Source of the DNA: Homalodisca vitripennis
Taxonomy: Eukaryota; Arthropoda; Insecta; Hemiptera; Cicadellidae
DNA length: 64,000 bases
Assembly: GCF_021130785.1 (NCBI RefSeq)
Contig: NW_025776858.1
Location: 1 to 64,000, forward strand
Reading direction: 5' to 3'
Shown here: positions 36,073-45,711 of the stretch, piece after piece
Position numbering within the stretch: the stretch's first letter is position 1
Layout of the letters: every line of letters begins with the position of its first letter
Made by a program: the position numbers and the translations under genes
Notes under the pieces: model-generated
What the model was told of the DNA's origin: nothing
Database searches by the model: none
What the model saw: the letters and a program-made list of their open reading frames with translations, nothing else

Positions 36073-38043
36073 AATAATGTAATTTAAAAGTCGTAAATTT
36101 ATACTATTCCTTTACTAGATATCCACGGATTACCTATACAAACATTTGTGTATTTCAGTCTACTTTTAATTTGATGTTTTTAAGCTACTGAGGCCAAGAT
36201 ATAGGTTTATAATTTGCTATAGGGATAAAAAAGTAGATAACGTCATCGTTAGACTATAACGATACAGGGAAGAAATAGTGGAGAAGATTCAGAGCCGTTA
36301 GAAAACACACACATACTTAGTGTACTTACTTGAAACAAAAACAATACATAAATGCCCTGGAATCTAAGTATATCGCTAAGGAAAGTTTTGTTACGGTTAT
36401 AGTTAATATAAATCAGTGTAAATAGATTTTGCGAATTAAAGTGGCCCTTACAGCTTAGTTGGAATAAAAGTAGATTTAACATGCTGTTATCTAGAAATGT
36501 CAAACTGAAGATGCATTATTAGGTTAGAGACTTTATTTCCTTGGTTATGTTGCGATGGCTCTCAATGTTGGCTCCCCTGTAAATAAACTTTTAAAACATG
36601 TGAAAATGTATAAATTTATTTAAAAATTTTAGACTTGATATTGTTATAATCAGTACATAATTATGTATGAAAACGTATTCACTTACAATAATTTAATGCA
36701 ATTGTATACACATAAACTCTTAGAACGACCACCATCTTGAAACAGTAAGAGTTGTCGAAAAATAATTAAGTATAAACCTTATCTAAAGTTTTTCATTTTG
36801 AATGGAACATCAATTATTATTTAAATTTTGAAATACCACAGATATAAACATTTGCACAAATACTTGAAACTTTTAATTGGTAAAGACTGTCTATCAAACT
36901 TATTCAAGTTAGGAGCAATTAATGTATTTTTACCCAATTTATTCCGTATCTGTAAAATATTATGGCAGTTCATTTTTTTACACTCATTTGTGCAATGTAT
37001 TGTAACTCAAAACTTTGTACAACCACATCTGGAAACCTTGCGATGTATGAAATAATACATCATCGGAAAATTTTATAAGTCATAACTCTAAAACGTTTTT
37101 ATTCTTTGTCCTTCAATGTATAATAGCTGAAATATTACTATGCATGTTCCAACATGTCGACGGCCACAACATTGAAAACTTAATGGATGTCAAAACTGTA
37201 CACGAATAAAAGTTATTCTCAATTACCTAATATTTATAAAAAAGGTTTCAATTTTGAGCCTACACTATTGAATGGTCGAGTTAAATGTTTTGCACAACTG
37301 CAAATGACCGCCATCTTGAAACTTTTTACTTGTTCAGACTGGACCCATCCAAACTATGTGCAAATACTGTCTATGTAGGTTTAGTCAGGATAAATCGAAA
37401 ATTGTGGCAGTTATCATATTCGCAAACTTGCGTTATATTGCATAATAAGCCATTGAAAATATATACATTTTAGAATTACGGTGGTTTTAGAGTGATGAAC
37501 GGAGAAAATACAGAAAATCCAGGAGACTTCGTCATCCGTGTAGTTGTGTTTTATGAAATCTATCTCAAGATAATAAATATATAACTTTACTAATACTTTA
37601 TTAGGTTACCTTAAAATATGAAGGAAGAGGTTTTATTGTTTATAAGCCTGTGTAATTGGTCGATGTTTATTATTAAGATATATTTAAATTCTATTACTAA
37701 TATGAAGCCTAGTGTGAAAAAGAACCTAAGTCTAATGAGAATAAATCAGATTCTCAATGTGTATTAATAAGAGCAATAAAATTATTAATAATGCGACTTT
37801 TTTGCTTTGCAGCTAAATAGAATGAAAGCGTGTTTCTGAATATTCACTGACTCCATCTAGGAACAATAAACAAATAACCGTGTATTAGTCATTTTTTGTA
37901 CAATGCTTTCATACTTTTTTATGTAGCCTGTTTTCAAAACAAAGTTAAAGTATTTTTGTAATAAAACCTTGCTTGCACTATTCACTATTTAATACTTAAT
38001 ATTGGAAGCAAGTATATTGCATGTACACGCTACACTTTACAGT
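36073..38043. other. No gene; weak internal repetition
   Basis: The phrases gaccaccatcttgaaac (about 36727) and gaccgccatcttgaaac (about 37306) suggest a diverged duplication about 580 bp apart. A 17-mer at about 37034 (tggaaaccttgcgatgt) nearly matches the hairpin core of the Polinton. No coding frame is supported. Confidence 0.45.
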
Positions 38044-38160
38044 GAAGAAGGTGAGAGGTTAGTGCCCAGAAATTAGATTCACACACCGGGACTCGAACAC
38101 GAGTCCCTTGATAATAACATAAGGTGGTAACTTCTCAGGTACCAGGGATGATTGTGGCGT
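38044..38160 (-). repeat. tRNA-derived SINE, second family, copy 2 (partial)
   Basis: On the minus strand a B-box/T-arm-like gtgttcgagtcccggtgtg is followed by aatttctgggcactaacctc, resembling the tail of the copy at 35975-36072. Confidence 0.5.
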
Positions 38161-38394
38161 ATTTTAAAGTTGTAAACATGTACTAAGTTATATATTTTTA
38201 CCGTATAGGTGTTATTTCTACCGTCTATATGTACAGATATTTACATATTCTAATACATTTTTAATTGAGTATTTTTACACCAGTGAGTTACAAATATTAA
38301 TAAAAACGAGATTATGTGAAATTTTGTGCGTAAAGTTCATGGGATTTAAGTTAATGCTTTCCAAGCTTTTAAAAGTAAAGTAAAGATGTCTTAT

Positions 38395-38600
38395 TTAACA
38401 TGCGAAGTTAGGGATAAGAAGCCTTCTCTAACACTTAAGCCTTGGGACTTAAGGCTTAGAGGTGACCCGAACTACCGCCAAGGACAGGATAGCTCAGCGG
38501 TCACCCATCCAAGCAGTAACCATGTTCGACGTTACTTAATCCCGTTATCTTGCGATAACCGTTGTACACGCTACACTACGCCAATTGCAGCGCATTATTA
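38395..38600 (-). repeat. 5S-rRNA-derived SINE or 5S pseudogene
   Basis: Read on the minus strand from about 38595, the sequence follows eukaryotic 5S rRNA over about 95 nt. The internal promoter blocks are recognisable as gattaagtaacgtcgaac (A-box region) and tggttactgcttggatgggt followed by gaccgc (C-box region). The 5' part (ggcgtagtgtagcgtgtaca) also fits but is diverged. After the 5S-like head comes an unrelated body (about 38395-38495), the arrangement of 5S-headed (SINE3-type) elements. It is too diverged to be a working 5S gene, and there is no terminator T-run directly after the head. Confidence 0.7.
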
Positions 38601-39685
38601 GTTTAATTAAGTTAAACTCAGCATTCACGTCGTTATTTGTAATATTCTAGACATGTATAATTTTGGACACTTTTGAGTTGTTTCGAAAAATAAGCTAGAC
38701 ATTATTGCAATTTTTTTCGTAACAATTGAACTTTAAAAGCTTTTTATTGCTCGTTAATAATAACTTATATTTAAAATGAGCCATCTTCCTTAACTCCACG
38801 ACTACAAGACTGTAGAAAAACATTTAAACTGAAAATCGTGTGACCTGTGTCTGTCATTAGTTTTTTTCTGTCTAAAACATAAAACACAATATTATTATAA
38901 ACGAAATAATGAAAAGTAATGAATTATTGCTCGTATGTTTATTGAAATAAGATATTGAAACTCTTTAGATAATACACATTTAATGAATGTACTATACATC
39001 AGGCTAGAAATCTTATTTACGGTCAAAGACGAAATTTCCACGTGCTGTTTCTTTGACTCTGTAAAAATGTAATTAAAGTCCGTTGATTAAATCACAAAGA
39101 ATTAAGTATCAGCTTTTTTATAAAAGCCTTGTAAGCAATATCGTGTTTTATTAACCTACCAGTTTTAACATTATTGGGTATTAGTTAACAAACTTCAAGT
39201 ATACAACAAAGTGTTATTTTCGCTTTGTATTTACGTATTGTTTTCAACGAATATATTATATCTCATCATTACTTATGGGAGGAGAGGACATAAAATTTAA
39301 ATTTTTCTCACACATTATGCTACTATACCCACTTGTATCTACTTCGGGATGTCCATAAAGTTGCCGGTATTTTATACGGCATATCATGAAACAATAATAA
39401 ATTCAACCAAAAATATATTTTCTGGCAAATTTGAAGAAACGTAACTTCGCGTTATTTTTAAATCTCAAATTGAATGTTTATCAATATTTTATATTCCCTA
39501 GAAGGATACAACTCTGTATTTTTCACACATTCTAGTTGAATCTACGCTGGATAGAACACAAACAGACGTATCTTATACCTTAGATACCCTATTGATGTAA
39601 GTGGCACATCACTGACCACAAATCTCTATATATCATAGTGGGAGGATAGATCTAAAGGTCTTGGCTATTGCGGAGGATAACTGCT
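38601..39685. other. No feature recognised
   Basis: AT-rich spacer without supported genes or clear repeats. Confidence 0.5.
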
Positions 39686-40096
39686 TTAATGACTAAATGC
39701 GTTAAGAAGTTTCTCAGATTTTGCCCCAAGCGAAAGGTTTGCTGAAAGGTATACACCATTGATGGTGATGAGGTCTTTATGGGTGGCATTCCAATATGTT
39801 AGTTTTAACCAGTTTTTTAACTTTATAAGAATGACAGATTTGATACTATAAGTGCATATGTAGTCCCTAAAATGTTTTGTTAGTCTAAAGAAAATATAAA
39901 TCATGAAAGAAACATTTTCCATTACAAGTGCAACAACTCTTACAACTGGAAGTTTGCTCTGTAAAATAATACGAGTATGATTACTGCTCAGTTGTAACCT
40001 TACTCCATAGTGAACAAAGCCCCTTGTTATGACTGTGTAACAACACCCTTGCAGCTGTATTTTGCGCATTTGGTAATAATTTTGTGTTTTTATCAA
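39686..40096 (-). pseudogene. Decayed C-terminal fragment of a non-LTR retrotransposon ORF2
   Basis: A 136-codon minus-strand frame whose scattered motifs follow the order seen after the RT domain in Jockey-like LINEs: HYGVRL, then SSNHTRIILQ, then VRVVALV, then THKDLIT, then LGAKSEKLLNAF. The conserved residues between them are eroded and no catalytic domain remains. It is unrelated in sequence to the 13.97-15.1 kb LINE. The call rests on motif order only; a chance open frame is possible. Confidence 0.5.
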
Positions 40097-40553
40097 AATA
40101 AATACCTTATTAATTTGGCGTTTCTGCCCATAAGTATAGTATGAGCCTTTTGAGCAGCTGTAAATACTGATAGTTTTACAGGACTTTAACCCGATTTCAA
40201 ATGTTATTTGAGCAGCATTTAGTAAAATAAATACTTAGATAATAATATTTTTCTATAAGTAGAAGTTCTTAAGCTTTATTTAATTTATAAACCATCAATA
40301 TGAGCACTTCCGTTGTCTTGCGTTTGTAAGTCTAAGCGATAAGCCAGTTCTGCCCAAGTACGTTCCAGCGCATTGGGTGTAAAGAAAATTCTGCTGCCAG
40401 AATTATTTCCATATTTTTTCAAGGTAAACAGTGATTTACTTACAGTAAAACCAGTTTTTTAACATGTCTCGTACAATAAAATCAAATTACTTGGTCTATG
40501 TCCTTCACAGACAAGAGATTAGACCTGTTTGAAAAACGAAGGTTCTCTTGCAG
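40097..40553. other. Left flank of the Polinton, no gene
   Basis: Ordinary AT-rich host DNA up to the target duplication. Confidence 0.5.
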
Positions 40554-40559
40554 CACGTA
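40554..40559. repeat. Polinton target-site duplication, left (CACGTA)
   Basis: Perfect 6-bp match to 57931-57936. A 6-bp duplication is the signature of Polinton/Maverick integration. Confidence 0.95.
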
Positions 40560-40818
40560 AGTAGTTATAAAATGTAGCTTCTGGGACAGGACCTTTGACC
40601 CCTGTTATCTCTCTGCGGGGGGTCCTTATCAGTGATAACCTTTGACATTTCCGCATATTTTAAGATAAGCACGTGCCAGATAACCTTGACCCCCAATTAA
40701 AAAGCAATTGACCTCAATTAAATAACAATTAGATAAGCCCGCGAGGTCGCTACTATTGTTTACGTTTCGTTATCGGCACGCGCCGGTTCGTATCGCGAAT
40801 TCTTCACCTCTAGGTCAT
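40560..40818 (+). repeat. Polinton left terminal inverted repeat
   Basis: Matches the reverse complement of 57671-57930, with one substitution (gaCatttcc against gaTatttcc) and three single-base indels seen by eye. It contains six GATA-type hexamers and two half-palindromic GATA sites, a CACGTG E-box (about 40670s), and TTGACC repeats, including an arrangement close to a DR1 nuclear-receptor site (ggacctttgacccc, about 40589-40602). Confidence 0.95.
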
Positions 40819-41057
40819 GGACCTGATATCACTGTCAGGCGTCTGCCAACCAGTCCATCAGACCGATAAGGTTTTTGTCTCTTTAAAACTATGTGATGAA
40901 TAATATAATGCAACGTTATCCAAAAAAAAAAACAATTCTTCTAACTATAGTACGATTGACTCGAGAGTGTTTCGAGTTATATATTTTTCTGCTTAATATG
41001 CATTTTGTAAGAATATAAATGGATTGACTCGCTATTGATTTATTATTATTATTATGT
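40819..41057 (+). promoter_or_regulatory. Upstream region of the left terminal gene
   Basis: Non-coding DNA between the terminal repeat and the first gene. A TATA-like ttatatattttt at about 40977 is the best promoter candidate; nothing else supports it. Confidence 0.35.
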
Positions 41058-41700
41058 GTGTTAATCATGTCGGTAACAATGCCATATGTAATCTTCCTTT
41101 ATGTTTTGAGTGTTGTGTACAGTCAACAAAATTTCTCTTCACAACACTGGGGTAATGGAAGTACACTTGTAGCTCACGCAATATCAAACAGAACAAGGAT
41201 AGATTTACATTACTCACCTAAATCTCCCCATCAAGCGTTGTTCACTTTGAACTATTTCAATGTTAGTAGCCAAGAGACAACTAGTGGATCTGATGGAGAA
41301 GAATCGTTGTCATTTTTTAATGAAGAGACTATGAATGATGCCCCGTCAGAACAAGGTGATGAAACGTTTTCTTTTGACGAAAAACGACTCTACATTTAAT
41401 GAAGACAACTATAGTGATGACACGACCACACTTGAAATTTTAAATGAAACAAATGACTGTTGTCTGCAAGCTGATGATTGCGCATATGTTAAAGAATCTT
41501 TACAAAAAGACATTGAGGAATACATCGATAGAATAGGACAGTTAAATAATGAAATCTCAAGATTGAATACAACAATTCGTGTCCTAGAATATGATGCTGA
41601 ATTAAGAAACAAGGAATTGTACGAAGTGAAGTCACCCAAATATAGAAGTCGAAGATGTTACTGTCGGAGAAGAAAAGGAATTTTAAGACGTGGTGTCTAA
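41058..41700 (+). pseudogene. Secreted or membrane-targeted coiled-coil protein of unknown function
   Basis: I do not recognise this family. The first frame (41058-41399) starts with a good signal peptide (PYVIFLYVLSVVYSQQ), then a segment with potential N-glycosylation sites (NGS, NRT, NVS) and an acidic Ser/Glu-rich stretch. The second frame (41335-41700) continues with acidic residues, a Cys pair (CCLQADDC), a predicted coiled coil (about residues 55-95: IDRIGQLNNEISRLNTTIRV) and a very basic Cys-containing tail (RSRRCYCRRRKGILRRG). The frames join by a one-base shift in an A-run near 41380. The gene lies outside the main operon-like block, between the terminal repeat and the left promoter module, so it may be cargo specific to this lineage. 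An AATAAA follows at about 41706. Confidence 0.55.
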
Positions 41701-42081
41701 GTCTTAATAAAGTTAGAAGAGCAGAAATAATCAACAGTTCAGAAGATTTACTAGAAAAACAATTTTATGTATATATGTTTAATATAAATATAACTTTTTA
41801 CTGAGGTATTAATTTTATTTGTGTTAACGTCCCAATAAAGACAGAACATGATTGGTATAATATTCATTATACTAAGCTTTGATATCAATTGACCTGACAT
41901 CTGATAAATGTTTTATCTAACAACCAATTTAATTTTAAATGAAGCACTATTTGTCCTCTATTTACCCTTGTTTACTACATTTTGTCGACACGTGGTCACC
42001 TTAAACCTTTAGAATGTTTAAAACTGCAACTTTCTATCAACACGTGTTCGCCTTTAACCTCAAACGTCAGTTCTGGATGGG

Positions 42082-42157
42082 TATATAGCGTTCTCTTCCT
42101 CAGAGAGTTGATCAAGTTCAATTTTCGACTTCTACTCGTCCGCTTCTCACTTAACAA
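42082..42157 (+). promoter_or_regulatory. Rightward core promoter and leader exon
   Basis: A TATA box (ggTATATAg, 42082-42087) sits about 25-30 bp before a putative start around 42110. A leader of roughly 45 nt ends at 42157 with a good splice donor (AACAA|GTAAGT). A poly-pyrimidine acceptor at 42509 (ttttattag) or a second at 42575 (tttacag) could join it to the 236-aa gene at 42605. A six-codon upstream frame (ATG at 42516) follows the first acceptor. The same promoter and donor occur in mirror image at 56649-56730. Confidence 0.75.
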
Positions 42158-42185
42158 GTAAGTAGTAATCTTTCACTTTATAGTC

Positions 42186-42239
42186 AGTGTGATAGAAAAT
42201 GGAAACCTTGCGGTGTTAACACAAGTTTTCTATTACACT
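42186..42239 (+). promoter_or_regulatory. Hairpin unit A in the rightward leader intron
   Basis: 14-bp arms (agtgtgatagaaaa and its near-complement) enclose the 20-nt core GGAAACCTTGCGGTGTTAAC, whose end is itself part of a smaller palindrome centred on GTTAAC. Confidence 0.8.
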
Positions 42240-42288
42240 TTAAAGAATTACAAGTCTGTAAATATAATATATACTTAGTGCTGTTGAG

Positions 42289-42328
42289 CAGAGAACGGAA
42301 ACCTTGCGGTGTTAACGTAAGTTCTCTG
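42289..42328 (+). promoter_or_regulatory. Hairpin unit B in the rightward leader intron
   Basis: 8-bp arms (cagagaac and gttctctg) enclose the same 20-nt core as unit A. Units A and B have different arms but one core. Confidence 0.8.
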
Positions 42329-42604
42329 TTTAACAGTTGTTTTATTTTAAATATTGAAAAAAAAAAAAAACGTTAAAGATGTAAAATAACAATTGTTTAC
42401 AATCTTACGCTTTTTCAAAAGTATAAAAGATTAAAAATCAACTTTACTTAGAATAATATTTAGTGTAACACTTATTTGTTATTAATTACTTCTTTTTTTT
42501 TTTTATTAGAGAAAAATGGATTCCGACAAATGGTGAAGCAGTCTATTGACGTCAGAGAACCACGTGATTTTACAGCTCATCACTAGAAGAAGAAGAAGAA
42601 GAAG

Positions 42605-43315
42605 ATGGAGTTCATAATAGATTTTCAAGGGTTTAAAAATAGTAACAATGAATTTATAGTAAAAGAACTTGCTCTTATTTCAACTGATGCACAAATATAT
42701 GAGCTCCATTTATTTCAGCCACCGTGTAATTTTCATGAACTCGCACCACAAATACAAAAACAGGTGCTGTGGTTGGAGAGACAATACCATGGACTGTATT
42801 GGGGATCTGGTTTTACAGAGTATAATTCAATGAAAGATATATTTTCAAATGTTAAAATAAACGGAAATGTGTATGTGAAGGGAAACGAAAAACAAAAGTT
42901 TATAACTAGTTTACTGTCAGATTTTTGTGTTAATGTTATTAATATAGAAGATCTCGGTTGTCCCAATTTGTCTATTTTGAGATCTCAATTTGTACAACCG
43001 AGTTCGATGAAAGAATGTAGTTTTAATCACAGTCCACACAATTGTGCTTATATTAATGTACATGTATTGTTGCAATGGTTCAATGCACAAAAGCTTGTGG
43101 AGAAACAAATGGAAAATGTCAATTTAGCCTTTAAGGAGTGTTTTCAAAAAGGATACAAACATATGTCGGCTGGTATGGTCAAGTTTATCCCAAAACATTT
43201 CATTGTAAATCATTCTGAGGATGTGGAAAATATATATGATAAACTACCCAGCAATTTGAAATGTGATATAGACATTGTCTTAAGCATGACATGTAAAGAA
43301 CACTACCCGCATTAA
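42605..43315 (+). CDS. 236-aa Polinton-associated protein, possibly RNase H-fold
   Basis: Intact gene, the first of the rightward block. It opens EFIIDFQGF, with a buried strand ending in an acidic residue (Asp6), then KELALIS. A middle region holds WLERQYHGLYW and VYVKGNEKQKFI. A Cys/His segment follows (DLGCPNL, about residues 116-122; CSFNHSPHNCAYINVH, about 138-153) and a LLQWF helix. I recognise this arrangement as a conserved companion of insect Polintons. The opening strand-acidic pattern and the late His/Cys motif loosely recall RNase H-like nucleases, but no full catalytic set is evident, so function stays unknown. It lies directly downstream of the rightward promoter/intron, suggesting it heads the transcript. 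It is one of the few genes here without a frameshift. Confidence 0.8.
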   Translation: MEFIIDFQGFKNSNNEFIVKELALISTDAQIYELHLFQPPCNFHELAPQIQKQVLWLERQYHGLYWGSGFTEYNSMKDIFSNVKINGNVYVKGNEKQKFITSLLSDFCVNVINIEDLGCPNLSILRSQFVQPSSMKECSFNHSPHNCAYINVHVLLQWFNAQKLVEKQMENVNLAFKECFQKGYKHMSAGMVKFIPKHFIVNHSEDVENIYDKLPSNLKCDIDIVLSMTCKEHYPH

Positions 43316-43461
43316 CGTTAAGAAAAGACATTGTACGTACTGTTTAAATAAAGTTATGACATCATTATCTGTTCAAAGTTCATAGATAACAAATGTATTT
43401 TTAATAATTGTTCTTTTTGTAATAGTCTTTAGTACGTGCGCTGTTCTAAACAACAACAACA

Positions 43462-43992
43462 ATGTCAGTAGATACCGTTAATGGGTGTTGTAACATTTTT
43501 CAACTGTACTAAAAAGGACTTAACAAACTCTGGATTTTATCGGACAAAGTATTTTGAGAATGTTATTTGCTGCGGATGCGGATGGCAGTCAGACAGCACC
43601 AGACTAACTATTAGACATTTAAATTTCGTTCATAAAATCAACAATCCAGATTGTGACCTGAGTAAATTTATAAAGGAGGATTATAACAAACTATTGCAAG
43701 TACAAAAGGTCTGTTGCTGAAACTGAGAAGGTTATGAAAGAGACTTTTATGATGTGGCCTAAATCATATCCTGCAATAGAAGAAATGGTGAGCACCGGGT
43801 TTTACTACATTGGAACTGGTGATTCGACTACCTGCGTTAGCTGCGGTGTTTACTTTGGATCAGTGGAGTCCAGAAGACAATCCGCAAGAAGAACACAAGA
43901 GAGCATCACCTTTCTGTGAACTTGTCAAAATAAAATACTATATCATGATATATTGTTGTTTTTATTTTTCACTACCAGAGTATAACTCATGA
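43462..43992 (+). pseudogene. Inhibitor-of-apoptosis-like protein with two BIR domains
   Basis: Two zinc-binding BIR domains are visible. BIR1 (frame at 43481-43720) has SGFYRTKYFENVICCGCGW, then the zinc ligands His and Cys in HKINNPDC. BIR2 is split: STGFYYIGTGDSTTCVSCG is in the frame at 43734-43919, and its WSPEDNPQEEHKRASPFCEL half is in the frame at 43810-43992, so a one-base shift near 43860 breaks it. A further shift separates BIR1 from BIR2. BIR proteins bind and block caspases or their antagonists; large DNA viruses of insects carry two-BIR versions to delay host cell death. No RING domain follows. It sits between the 236-aa gene and integrase in the same direction. It is broken as read. 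Confidence 0.8.
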
Positions 43993-44921
43993 TGAATACA
44001 TTAGCTGTTAGAGCTGGTATTGCAAGAGAATTGCATAAACAAGCACGTAGGAATTTTCATACTCGTCATGTTGAACTTAAGGGTATTAATGATCTATATC
44101 AAGCAGATTTAGTGGAAATGATTCCATTTCAAAAATAAAATAAGGGTTTTAAATATATAATGACAATTATTAATTGTTTCAGTAAATTTGCAATTGCTAT
44201 ACCGTTGAAGTCTAAAAGTGGGCTTGAAATTGAGAAAGTTCTAAAACCAATATTATTAAAATATCCTATGAAACATTTTCAGACTGACCAGGGAACTGAA
44301 TGGTTCAATTCTAGAGTTAAATCGTTACTAAATAAGTACAATATAAATCATTATCATACATTCTCAGATAAAAAAGCGGTAATCGTTGAAAGGTTTAACC
44401 GCACACTGAAAAGTAAAATGTGGAGAGCGTTTAGTGAACAAGGTAGTTACCGCTGGCTCGGTTTATTACCAAAGCTTGTAAACGTATATAACAATACTGT
44501 TCACAGAACTATAGGAGTCAAACCTGTTGATGTAACAAATCTAAATGAGAGAGATATTTTATTAAGGATTGTTAAAACCCGTAAAACTCCTCAGTTAAAA
44601 CAAAGATTCAAAGTTGGTGATCCAGTTAGAGTAAGCAAAAAATCTAAAGTGTTTACTAAAGGTTATTTTCCTCAATGGAGCAATGAAATATATACTGTAT
44701 ATAAAGTACAGTTAACGAAACCTATTACATATATATTAAGAGATGATAAAGGAAATGTCATTAAAGGAGGATTCTATCAAGAGGAACTAAGCAAAACCAA
44801 TTACAAAGACACGTATTTAGTAGAAAAGATTGTTAGGAAAAAAGGTGATAAAGTTTTAGTGCGTTGGTTAGGATTTGATAAATCACATGAAAGTTGGATT
44901 GATAAAGTAGATCTTCTATAA
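43992..44921 (+). pseudogene. Polinton integrase (rve DDE core plus chromodomain)
   Basis: From ATG 43992, the catalytic core shows its first Asp in LYQADLVEM, second Asp in HFQTDQGTEWFN and Glu in VERFNRTLK: the DDE triad of retroviral-type integrases. An SH3-like segment (FKVGDPVRVSKKSKVF) follows, then a C-terminal chromodomain (LVEKIVRKKGDKVLVRW, then HESWID), which may tether integration to modified chromatin. It catalyses insertion and explains the 6-bp CACGTA duplication. A single in-frame TAA at 44136-44138 lies between the first Asp and the rest. There is no frameshift on either side, so the stop is an isolated lesion or a base error. The N-terminal zinc domain found in some relatives is not visible upstream. 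The stop codon of the longer frame abuts the start of the ATPase gene. Confidence 0.9.
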
Positions 44922-45594
44922 TGAAGTTTGAAAAACAAAAAAATAATTTTTCTGTTATAAATTTAGATATGATAATAAAGGAGAAGAAATTCAGAATACA
45001 AAAAACATCATGGTAAATTATTACCTAATTCTATAAGATGTATAATTTGCGGTCCTTCCAACTGCGGAAAAACGAACTTAATGTTAAATTTATTATTTTC
45101 TCCGCAAGGTCTGTTTTTTGAGAATATTTATATATTCTCGAAATCATTGTATCAATCAAAGTATGAGTTTTTGGAATGCGTGTTAAAAAAACTTCCTGAG
45201 ATTGGATACTTTTCGTTTTCAGACAACGATGAAGTCCCGCACCCAAGTGAAGTGAAACCGAATTCCATAATGATTTTTGATGATGTAGCTTGTGGTAAAA
45301 CAAACTAATATAAAAAATTACTTCTCCATGGGAAGACATAATGATGTTGACACGTTTTATATTTGCCAAACGTACAGTTACATTCCAAAACAGTTGGTAC
45401 GTGATAATGCTAATTTTATAGTTGTTTTCAAACAAGATGATCATGTAAACCCTGACATGAGTTTCGATACATTTAAAACTATTTGCTTTAGGGTATGGGA
45501 TCAAGGAAACAATAAATTTATTGTTATCGATAGAGAAAGTCAAGTTAATAAAGGACGTTATCGATCAGGATTTGATACGTTTGTAACACTATAA
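44921..45594 (+). pseudogene. FtsK/HerA (A32-like) genome-packaging ATPase
   Basis: Walker A is GPSNCGKT (45051-45074). Walker B is SIMIFDD (about 45266-45285). A downstream sensor-like segment reads MGRHNDVDTFYICQTYSY, followed by IPKQLVRDNANF. This is the P-loop ATPase that pumps element DNA into capsids in Polintons and many large DNA viruses. The start ATG at 44921 overlaps the integrase end. The protein runs through three frames: one shift near 44985-45000 before Walker A, another near 45300 just after Walker B. Residues on either side of each break look conserved, so the breaks may be recent or sequencing-derived. About 220 residues in all, normal for this family. Confidence 0.9.
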
Positions 45595-45711
45595 AGGGAG
45601 AGGTTACAAATCGTTTTGCATTTCATTTACTCCTTCAGTCGATGTTTGACGATCAAGGAGTAAAGATGGAGAGTAAAGCAGCAGAGGACGATCAATGCGA
45701 ACCAATTGAGA

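Larger units (their letters stand above)
41690..42330 (+). repeat. Inner inverted repeat, left arm (promoter/leader/intron module)
   Basis: The reverse complement of this segment recurs at about 56357-57290. Shared, in order: gtcttaataaagttagaaga, atttacta, acaattttatgtatatatg, actgaggtattaatttt, the phrase gtgttaac, ttgtttactacattttgtcg followed by acacgtgg, the TATA region, the leader exon, the splice donor, and hairpin units A and B. The similarity is high across the promoter and exon and patchier upstream. It is separate from the terminal repeats, lying 870 bp further in. Confidence 0.88.
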
